From: Burkholderia vietnamiensis LMG 10929
Lineage (GTDB): Bacteria; Pseudomonadota; Gammaproteobacteria; Burkholderiales; Burkholderiaceae
Direction of reading: 5' to 3'
NCBI RefSeq assembly: GCF_000959445.1
Contig: NZ_CP009630.1
Location: 1,922,001 to 1,986,000 of the forward strand
DNA: 64,000 nucleotides
Below the pieces are notes generated by a model, which was not told where the DNA came from, did no database searches, and worked only from the letters and a program-made list of their open reading frames with translations. The position numbers were made by a program, and so were the translations under genes. Below are positions 35,267 through 44,700 of this stretch, one piece after another. The first letter of the stretch is position 1, and each line of letters starts with the position of its first letter.

Positions 35267-37021
35267 TCAAAACTGCGAAGTCAGCTGGAATCCAAACGTG
35301 ACGCGCGCAGTGGGAAAGCCCGAGGGTTTATAGATCGGCGTACCGGCAAACAGGTCATACGCGTAGGCGCCGAAGCGCGTCCCGATGCTTCCCTTCACGC
35401 CGATAACAGCGCCGGCCAACTGCGTGCCGACGAGCGCGATCGGCTGTGGCCCCCATACGCGGCCGTAGTCCAACCCTGCGTAAATCGCTTGACCCGTCTG
35501 GCCGATCGGCATCTGCAACTCGTTACGCCAGTAGAAACCGCGCGACGAGGCGAGCATCGTTTCTCCGTCGAAGCCGCGCACCGTGTATCGGCTACCGATC
35601 GTCATGTCGTCGAGGTAGTACAGGGTGTTCCCCGTGTACTGGCCGTGGAACGTACCGACATAACGGAACGGCTGTTTGCTAATCACGAACGGCACCGACA
35701 GGTTCGCGTCAAGCACTGCCATCTTGAAGCGATACGTTGGGCCAGCTGCGAGCATGTCATCCTGCGCGCCGAAACCGCCGATGCCCTGCCGATAGGCGGT
35801 CGAGCCGTCGAACTGCGCGCCATCGAAATAGTGACGATCTGTCACGCCGAGTTCGATGATCGTGTTGTTGCGGCGTTGTTGAGAAATCTCGGTGTCCTCA
35901 ATGAAACTCTGACCAAAACGACGCGACAACCGGAAGTACCCACCGAACACGTCATTCTGGCTGCGTGCCAGGACTCGGGCCAGTTTGAAATCGACTGTCT
36001 TCGAGTTGCCGCTCGCGATGAATGTCTGATTCACGCCCGCGATCTGCTGGTAGTACGTGTTCGTGCTGGCGGACAGCGTAGCCGCCCAGTAGCCCCACGG
36101 AATCGTATAGAAACCGTTCCAGCCGTGCGAGCCGAGGCGCTTGTCGCCGAACTCGAGGTCTTGGCTGACGCCGACGTTGAGCATGTCGTTCAGCCCGAGC
36201 GGGTTGTCGATGCCGACCGACAGATTGCCTTGCAGCTTGCCGGTGGCGCGGGTGCCCGAGTTGTCGATCGATGCAACGACGGTCCACGGCTTGCTGCGCT
36301 TCACGTCGAGCACTACGTCGCTTTCGCCGGGCAAATCGCCCGGAACGATTTGCATCGAGACGTCCTGACTCGACACGCGCTTCATTTGCTCGAGACCTTG
36401 CTCGAGATCACGAAGGTTCAGCACTTCGCCGTCGCGCGTTGGGAAGGCGGTTTTCCACGTGCCCCGCAGTTTTTCATCGGCGAAGCGCACGTGACGAATC
36501 GTGCCGGGAATCAGCGAGAGTTTGAGCGTGCCGGTCGATAGGTCTTGCTCGGGAACGAGCACGCGCGTCGTGACGTAGCCGCGGGCCAGAATCGCTTGGG
36601 ACAGGCCCTTGATGAGCCCGTCGATGCCTTGCTTACCAACGCATTGGCCTTCGTAGTGGTTCAACCATTCCCGGGCGAACGCAAAGCGATCCATCGGCAA
36701 GGCTGATGCCCCTTGGGCCTTCGCTGCATCAGGCAACGAGGCAGGAACGTCAAGTGTGAAGCGGTCGATGCGGAAACACGGCGTTTCGGTAGGAAGCGCC
36801 GGATATGCTTCGACCTTCGGCACCTCCGAACGCACGGAAGGCGCACGCACGGTTGCGTCGCGCTGCTGTGCGTCCCGTTGCTGCTGCGCCTGCCGATCCT
36901 GTTCGGCGTTCGCCTTCGCGGCAGCCGCTTGGTCGGCAGGGGACGGTGCCTGCTGTGTATATCCTGTCAATGGCACGAGGGAGGCAATCGACAGTAGGAC
37001 GGCGGACGAACGAATTCTCAT
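35267..37021 (-). CDS. bcpB: BcpB/CdiB two-partner secretion outer-membrane transporter
   Basis: The 584-residue protein has a signal peptide (MRIRSSAVLLSIASLVPLTG), a Gln/Ala-rich linker, a POTRA_2 domain (PCFRIDRFTLDVPAS to about 155) and a TpsB/FhaC beta-barrel that ends in the aromatic GFQLTSQF typical of outer-membrane barrels. RVWGPQPIALVG near the end lies in the last strands. It exports the large BcpA protein through its TPS domain. The gene is the last of the bcpA-I-O-B order that is specific to Burkholderia-type CDI loci. No strong ribosome site is seen; the start at 37021 was chosen because it gives a clean signal peptide. Confidence 0.93.
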   Translation of the reverse strand: MRIRSSAVLLSIASLVPLTGYTQQAPSPADQAAAAKANAEQDRQAQQQRDAQQRDATVRAPSVRSEVPKVEAYPALPTETPCFRIDRFTLDVPASLPDAAKAQGASALPMDRFAFAREWLNHYEGQCVGKQGIDGLIKGLSQAILARGYVTTRVLVPEQDLSTGTLKLSLIPGTIRHVRFADEKLRGTWKTAFPTRDGEVLNLRDLEQGLEQMKRVSSQDVSMQIVPGDLPGESDVVLDVKRSKPWTVVASIDNSGTRATGKLQGNLSVGIDNPLGLNDMLNVGVSQDLEFGDKRLGSHGWNGFYTIPWGYWAATLSASTNTYYQQIAGVNQTFIASGNSKTVDFKLARVLARSQNDVFGGYFRLSRRFGQSFIEDTEISQQRRNNTIIELGVTDRHYFDGAQFDGSTAYRQGIGGFGAQDDMLAAGPTYRFKMAVLDANLSVPFVISKQPFRYVGTFHGQYTGNTLYYLDDMTIGSRYTVRGFDGETMLASSRGFYWRNELQMPIGQTGQAIYAGLDYGRVWGPQPIALVGTQLAGAVIGVKGSIGTRFGAYAYDLFAGTPIYKPSGFPTARVTFGFQLTSQF

Positions 37022-37046
37022 TCGGATGCGTGTGTTGAAGATTGTT

Positions 37047-37271
37047 TTAAGGCTTGGGGGCAAGGTGGCCGGGAATCCAGACCCATTCCGTACCGCTCCA
37101 TTTCCAGAAGCCCATCACCCACGTCATGGTCGACCATGAGGGAAGTATTGGAGCCATTTCTGGTTTGGCTGGCGGGCGCGGTGGCGCGTCAGGGGGCACC
37201 GTCTCGCATGCCGCAAGCGACACCACCACCGCGAACGACACTACCGACAGTCTTCGCTTCCATATCGCCAT
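37047..37271 (-). CDS. bcpO: BcpO-like small lipoprotein
   Basis: The 74-residue protein has a lipoprotein signal (lipobox SLAAC), a proline-rich stretch (PPDAPPRPPAKP) and a short C-terminal part rich in tryptophan (TWVMGFWKWSGTEWVWIPG). A small lipoprotein placed between the immunity and transporter genes is the bcpO gene of Burkholderia CDI loci, reported to aid CDI in some species. The start is the second of two adjacent ATGs, after GGGGAAA; it begins 12 bases after the immunity gene. It ends 25 bases before the transporter start. Confidence 0.82.
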   Translation of the reverse strand: MAIWKRRLSVVSFAVVVSLAACETVPPDAPPRPPAKPEMAPILPSWSTMTWVMGFWKWSGTEWVWIPGHLAPKP

Positions 37272-37282
37272 CATTTTCCCCG

Positions 37283-37636
37283 TCACGGGATAAATTTAAG
37301 AATTCTCAAATCATGCTTGAACAAGTCGGCCTCATCGGTCGGCACGTCTTGCAAGATATTATCCAATCCATTCGATGAAATCTGGTCGGAAATAGCTTTA
37401 TGAATTCCCTTTTCAACATGTGGGTGCATACCACCAGAAAGAACAAGGAGAATTACATTCCACATCAAATTCTCGACATCCCGATCAAGCCCATCCTCGA
37501 ATGCGGCCGATACGTACCCCATAACCTGATCGTGAGTCCATCCTTGCCCGATTGCTAAGTCGCGGCATCCTTCGAAATAAATTTGCAAAGCCCAAGATTT
37601 CAGCGTTTCGTATGGAACTCGCTCATCGTGCAACAT
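37283..37636 (-). CDS. bcpI: CDI immunity protein (BcpI/CdiI)
   Basis: The 117-residue acidic protein immediately follows the toxin gene and should bind and neutralise its C-terminal domain. It is helical, with no signal peptide or membrane span, so it acts in the cytoplasm. Phrases include YETLKSWALQIYFEGCRDL and VENLMWNVILLVLSGG. The ribosome site AGGAG overlaps the toxin stop codon, which couples immunity translation to toxin translation; hence ATG 37634-37636 is preferred over GTG 37642. Its AT-richer composition relative to the core genes fits exchange of toxin-immunity pairs. Confidence 0.87.
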   Translation of the reverse strand: MLHDERVPYETLKSWALQIYFEGCRDLAIGQGWTHDQVMGYVSAAFEDGLDRDVENLMWNVILLVLSGGMHPHVEKGIHKAISDQISSNGLDNILQDVPTDEADLFKHDLRILKFIP

Positions 37637-37644
37637 ACTCACTC

Positions 37645-38712
37645 CTATTTAGACGGCTTCAATACACCATTGCTATCCATGACATTGATTTTTATGTTCT
37701 GGTATTTACTTTGAAATTGCCGAATCACATCTGAACAGCTTGTGCACGGTGGACGCTCCGTAAATAAATTGATCACCCCGCTCGCAGACGTATTGTCTCC
37801 GAGCTGAGCGGCAACATTGTTCAAAATTTTTGCTTCCGAGTCCACATTCCGCAATAGCTGATATCCATTTGGCAGCGGAACAACAGTGCTAGTAAAAATA
37901 TCCGGCCCCATTCCAACAAAGCCAAGGGCTTGCTGCTCAGCAGTTGGTTGACTAATTTGGCTCGACGCCGCCATTTCGGACTGAACCCCGGGAATACTAA
38001 TTTGCGCCACCCCAATATTCCCCATTGTTCGCGGGCCACCCGTTAGTGACGCTCTCAAATCCGCAACCTGCTGCATCAAATCGTTCTTGATGCCGGCTTG
38101 AATCGACTCAATCGACTGCGGCACACCTTTCGCCGCTGCTTGTGCCGCCGAATTGTTTGCGGCTACGCTGCCAATTGCTGCACCGAGACCCAAGCCAGCA
38201 TACGCCAACGCCGCACCGCCCCGACTCATTCCCAAGCTCTGCAATGCCAGTTCGCCATAGGTCAGCGTCGGGTTGCCGTTCACAAGTTGCGTGAAACCAG
38301 CCTTCGCGTAATCGAAGCTCACCCCCGCAACTGCCGCGCCAGCAATACACGCTACGAGCGTATAGCAGCCGCCCGTTGCAGCCCCGATCCCCGCTGCGGT
38401 ACTCCCGACGCCCTGCACTGCGCCGACAAGACGATTGGAAACTTGGTTCCGGTCGTAGGCATCCGACAACAAATCGAGCTTGCCGTACCCGTCGAACGCG
38501 CCAGCCTTCTTCAGAACCCCTTGCTCGTAGGTGAACTGCGCGCCGTCATTCTGCATCTTTTGCAGTACGGCCTTGTCCCGATCGCTGTCCGGGATGTTGT
38601 CGGCACAATGCACAAGCGAGCACTCCGCAGCCGCAAGGCGATATTGTTCCTCCGGAGTCTGATTCTTTTGAAGCTGCTGAAGCTTCTGCGCCTCGCTCTC
38701 GTGCAATCGCCG
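37645..38712 (-). other. variable C-terminal toxin region of BcpA (deaminase-like)
   Basis: The region after ELYN (residues 2796-3150) has a helical, alanine/glycine-rich entry segment with likely membrane-crossing helices (VGSTAAGIGAATGGCYTLVA, GAALAYAGLGLGAAIGSVAA) and a final domain with VDSEAKIL (E3088) and ERPPCTSCSDVIRQF (C3118, C3121). That pattern fits the toxin-deaminase family seen in Burkholderia CDI (BURPS668_1122 type, PF14424), so the likely activity is nucleic acid or nucleotide deamination. The assignment is by motif only. Confidence 0.7.
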
Positions 38713-41700
38713 GTTGTAAAGTTCGTTGTTCGCCGCCGCGCCTGCACCCGCGAGCGTGCCCGACGAACCGCCGGCCAGTGCGCCACCCGCCGCACCGCCG
38801 GCCGTCGCGACGACCTCGTTCAGCGCCTTGCGTGCAGGCGTCTGGGCGTCCAGCGGCAACTGGCTAACGGCCTGATCGATGATCGGCCGCGCCAGCGATT
38901 GCAGCGCATCGCCCGCCAGCGAACCCGCCACCGCGCCGCCGATGTTACCGCCCGACAACGCCGCGCCGATCGCCGCCACCGCCGCGTGCAGCGCATCGCG
39001 GCCCGCGCCGCCTTCGCCGAACAACGCCTTCATCTGCGGGCTACTGTTCTCAAGCTGCGTGGCCACTTCCGCGACAGCGAACGTCGCCGCCTTGCCGAAC
39101 GCCTGCGCAAAGGCCAGATCGTTCTGTGTCTGCTGCAAATTGAACGTGTTCTTAACGGTCTGGTTCGCATTTGCAGTATCGCGCGACAAGCCTGCAGTGC
39201 TGTCCGTGCCATTCTGTTGATCGGACTTGACTGTAATCGTTGCCGGACTCACCGCTGCCTTTGTCACGCCGCTCGCACTGTCACCCGTGTGTGCAAAGCT
39301 CGGTCCGCTTGAAGTCGAAAACCCTTCCGTCGAAGCCGAGTACGACATCGAATTCTGGATGTCCTTGAACCCGAGGCTGCCCGTCGTCAACGTATTGCTT
39401 GCGGCGGGGGCGCCGCTCGCGATCTCCGCGCCGTTGAGCTGCGTATGGTTCGCAACGCTCACGTCGAACCCGCCCTTGCCGGCCACGATGCCGGTCTGTT
39501 GGTTCACCGACGCGTAGTTTGCATCGATGCCGGTATGCCCGATCGACACGTCGGCACCACCGCCATACCCGAACGTAAAGCTGCCGCTCGCACCTGCGCT
39601 ATGCTGGTTGCTCGCGTAGTTCGACGTATCCTGAACACTGGTCATCGTGAGGTTGCCGCCCACGTCGGCCGTCACCTTGTCGCCCGACACCTGCGCGCCG
39701 GTCAGCGTCGTATCGCCTCCCGATTTCATCGTCAGCGTGTCACCCGCTGCGATGGTCGTGTTGGTCTGCGTCACGACACTGCCGTTGCCTTGGCCGTGCG
39801 AGTTCGTGCCGTTCGCAAAAATGCTGATCCCGGTCTGCTTGCCGACGCCGATCCCGACGCCCGCGTTCCAGCCCGACGAACTGTTCGAGCTCGTGTCTTG
39901 CTCGGTACTTTGCGCGCTTTGCAGCGTGATCGCATTGTTCGCGTCCAGCGCCACGTTCTTACCCAGCACCTTCGCGCCGGTCATCGTGATATCGCCGGTT
40001 CCAGCTTGTGCGTGGCCGTTCGCGTCGGGCGTGCCCGTCGCTGTCACGTGCACGTTGCCGTCACCAATCAGCGATGAATTCTTTGCCTCCGTGATGGATG
40101 TAGTTTCATTGCTGCTGCTGTGGCTCGATCCGATACTGAGCTGAACCTGAACACCATTCGTGGCTTCGCTGACGTTGCCGTTCGACAGGGCAGTCGCCGC
40201 GTTCTTCAATCCATCACGGCTCTGATAAGCCTGCTCGGCTGCCGCCCCCCCTTGCACGGCTGCCAAGCGCGAATCGCCGGACTGTACGCCCTGACGAACC
40301 GTGCTCGCCATCGACCGAGCGAGCCCCACCACACCGCCGTTCACGCCGACGCTCAGGCCCGATTGGCTGAAGTGCTGCGATTGCGCGTCGTTGTACGTGT
40401 CATAGGCCGAATTCACGACGACGTTCTGGCCGATCACGTCGAGGTTTTGGCCGGCGACCACAGTACTACCGGTAATCGTCGCGTCCTTGCCCGCGTTGAT
40501 CGACACGCTGCCGGACGATGCGCCGACGACGCTTGCGTTGTTCGTCACCTGCTTGGTCTGGTCGGTGTTGCTCATCGCGCGGCTACCGAACGTCACGGAC
40601 AGCCCGCCATTGGTCAGCAAGCCACTTTCTTTCTTGTCGTAATACGACGACGATTGCACCGTGTCCTGCGTCGTGGTGATATTTACGTTGCGCGCCGCGT
40701 CAAGGCTCACGTTGTCCGTGCCGACAATGTTGCTGCCAGCAACGTTGATGTCCCGGCCACTTCCGATCGTCACCCCGTCTGCTGAGATCGTGCTGCCTTG
40801 GCTATAGGTCGCCGTCTGGTCCGTACCGCTTGCAACCTTCACGCCGCTAACCACGTTGCTATGGCTATGCGTCTCGTGCGAGTCGAACGTATGCGTTTCG
40901 GTCGCCGCGCCGACATTCACATCCCCCTTTGCCAGTAGGTTCGCATTACCTTTGTCGAGGCTGATCGAACTACCGATCACATTGATATCCTTGCCGGAGG
41001 CAACCGTAAGCGTATCGCCACTATGCACAGACGTGCCAAGCAGCGTATCGTCGGCGCTGTGTTGCTGCTCTGCATAGCTGCCGTGGCGATCGCTGCCGGA
41101 GCTGTTGCTGTTGACGGTCGATGTCGCGCTCGCCGCGCCGAGCATCACATTGCCCTTGGCTGCAATCGTGCCACCCTGGCCAAGATCGATCTGCGCTCCC
41201 TTCGCGGTAAGATCCCCACCGATCCCGATACTCGATTGCCCACCGACCTTCACCGAGCTGCCGGCCACGTTGTTGATGTCGGTGTTCGACACACCGTTCG
41301 CGCGCTGCACGATCTTGTGCTCGCCCGTTTGAACCGCACCGAGATCCCAGTTACCCCCGACATTCATACCGAGATTGCCGCCAACCGTCAGGTTGCCCGC
41401 GTTCTGCTCGAAGTTGCCGCCCGTCCTGATCGCCGCATTGCCTGTGACGTCGAGCTGCGCAATCGGCCCGAGCGTCGTCGTCACACTCGTCGCGCCATCG
41501 CGACTTACCCGGGTGTCGGTCTTCACCGCGCTATTGAGAATGAGGTCACCGCCTGCGTCCAGGTTCAGGCTGCCCGCCCTGACCTTCGCGGAAGTGAGAT
41601 CGACGTTGCCGTCCGTCTTCAACGACATGAGCCCACCACTCTGCAACGCGCCGAACGCGTTATCGATCTGCTTGCCCTGAATCGACAGCGTGTTGTCCGC

Positions 41701-44700
41701 CTTCACCGTCCCGCTGTTCGTGAAGTTCTGCGCGTCCTTCAGATCGATGTCCGTCGCGGTAATCAGCGGGCCGTTGACGTTCTGCTGGTTCGCCTGCGCG
41801 AGGTACACGACCGGCACGAGCACCGATTGGCCGTCGACCACTCGCGTTTCCATCATGATCACGTTGTTCGTGAGCTGCGATACCTGCTCGGCCGACAGGC
41901 TCGCGCCCAGCGAGAGATTAAGCGTCTTCTCCAACGATGCACCCGCCGCCATCAACTGCTGATACATCGTCTGAAGATCCGTGTACGGACCCAATACCGC
42001 ACGGCCGGTCAGCGAAGTGACCTGATTGCGTACGAGTTGCTGCTCGTAGAATCCATCACCCAGACGCTTCGGAATATGCGTGAGGTCGACGCCGATCTGA
42101 CTGAAGAAGTAGTCGCTGGAGATGAAGCGCTTCTGGTTCGTGAATGCCGGGTTCGTCTCGATCGCATAGCTCGCGTTCGGCGACGGATTCGGTCTGTACA
42201 GACCGCCCTGCGGGATCGTCAGATTGTTCAGGACGTTCTGCGCCGTCGCGCTGGCGATGACCGGCGAGACCGTGATCACCCCACCATGCACGGCCGAAGC
42301 GCCCGACTTCGTGCCGCTCGCGCTTCCGCTCAGCCCACCAATCATCAGACCGGGGACGGATTGACCGGGCAGCAGACCGAGCGACGGAATCGACGCGTTT
42401 GCGGCCGTGTTATTGATGCTGACACCCGTGCCGGAGATCGTGCCGTTCGAACCCAACGTCGAATCGTAGCTCGGCAGACTGTAGGTCTTGACGTCCGCTG
42501 GCGCGACTTGGGTATAGCCGCCCGGACGGCTCGTCACGAACGGGGCGTTGCCGAACGGCAATTGCCAGTTGTATTCGCTGCTGTCGTAGTTGTTGTAGTG
42601 GTACTGGCCCGAGTACGTCACCGTCACGGTCGGCGCCTGCTGGCCCGTCGCCGCCCAACCGTTGCCGTCATAGTTTTGCGGCAAGTCGAGGTTGCCAACG
42701 GCCGTGATGCTGCTCCAGTAGTTTTGCAGGGTACCGGTCGATGTTGCATTGAGACTGCCGCCCGACACGATTTGCGCAGTCGGGCTCAATGCCGTGACCG
42801 TGTTCGCCACAGCCGTTCCAGTATAGGTCGTGTAGAAGTACCCGCTGTTCCACTGGCCGCCGTGAGGCGGCTCAATGTACATGCCGCCCGGCTGTTTGAT
42901 CAACGCGGCCGTTTCGGCCGGTGTGATGTTGTCGGACCGGAGACCGGCGATCATCTGTCCCCCTCCCGCGCAATTCACCGCGAAGTACGATGCGCAACCT
43001 GACAGGCTAATGCCGTATTGCGCGAGGGCCGCCGGATCGACGTTACTCGTGCTTCCCGAGGTGCTCATCACACGACGCGTGCTCGTCACCTTATCGGCGT
43101 GCAACTCCATATCGCCGCCGGACTGGATCAACGCCGACGAGTTGTTGACGAGTGCCGCATTCGTGTAATTGCCGCTCGCGTCCTTACCACCCGCGAGTAC
43201 GACCTTACCCATCCCGAAAATCGCCGTCGTCGGCATCGAATCCGTCGCCGTCGTGTCGTCACGGTTTTCGATATCGTGCGCGAGAATTTCAAGCGTGCCG
43301 TTGCTATCCGATGCACCAATCAAGGCCGTCGGCCCGACGTTCGACACCGTGCCCGTTGCGTTGAGCGAGACGCTGCCGCCCACCAGCGACCCGGTATTGG
43401 TGAGGTTGCCCGATTGCGTATGCAGCAAACCGCCGGCTGACAGTGCGCCGGAGTTGACGATGTTGCCGGCATTGACGCTCAGATCGTTGACCGACTGCAC
43501 GTTGCCGCTGTTGTCGAACGTACCGGGCAACGCAAACGCAAGATCATGGCCGACGTTGAACTGATAGTCGGGCGTCACCGAGAAATCGCCCTGCAAATTG
43601 ACGCTCGCATCGTGGGCCGCGCTATAGGTACCGCCACCTTGCAGCGTCGGCGCTGTCACCGTCAGGTCGTGCGTCGAACTGATCTGCCCGTTCGTGTTCG
43701 TGATCGCGCCGCTGGTCGTCACGGCCACATCGCCGCTCGAATTCGCGACGTTACCAATCTGCCCGCCGCTGTTGTCCAAGGTCGTCCCCTGAACATGCAG
43801 CGAGGCGCCGCTCAGCTGGCCACCTTGCGTGTTGGAAATCGACGCAGCGTTCACCATCACGTCACCGTTACCGGTGATCGCACCCATCCCCGACACACCA
43901 CCGGCGTTGCTGTTGGTGATCTGACTGCCGCCCTGCACGGTCATTTGGCCGGCGCCAAGGTCGGCGATCGACCCGTCGGCGTTGTCGATCGACGCGGACT
44001 GGATGCGCAGCGTGCTCGTGTCGCCTGCCACGGTCTGGCCGGCCTGAATATGCCCGCCCTGGTTCACCAGCGCGCCGCCGTTCGTCAACGACAAGGACGT
44101 TCCTGCGCGCACCAGGCCTTGCGCGTTGTTCACGTCGCCCGCGATCGTCGCGGCGATGTCGCCCTGTGCCGCGAAGATGCCGCTCGTATTGTCCCAGCCG
44201 CTCGCGCCGACGACTGCATTGCCCTTGGTGACAACGGTGCCGCCCGCGTTGTTCACTGCACCTGCACCGCTGCCTGGTTCAATCGTCAGCGTACCCGCGC
44301 CGGCATGCGTAATCGTTCCGCCAGCGTTGTTCAATTGCGCGGGAGCGAGCGTCAGGTCCGTACTGTTCGTCTGGATCACACCGCCAGCGGAATTGTCGAG
44401 CGTGCCGCTCACATTGACGCCCATCGCCGACGACCCATACTGCGTGATCGTGCCGCCGTGGTTCGTCAGATTCGGCGTGCTCAGTGCGAGCTGATTGGCT
44501 GTGAGCTGTCCACCGCTATTGTCGAGCGTCGAATCGGCTGTGACCGACAGATTCGGGGCAACGATCGCGCCGCCCTGATTCGTCATCGAACCCGTGTGAA
44601 TCGTCGCATTCGTGCTCGCGCCGATTTGGCCGCCATCGTTCGTCAACGTGCCGCTCGTCGAGCCGAGCTCCGTGTTGGACAGCAGCTTGCCGTTGGTATT

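Noticed and set aside
35094..35333. 79-residue plus-strand frame
   Set aside because: Its end overlaps the C-terminal coding of bcpB on the other strand and it has no family features.
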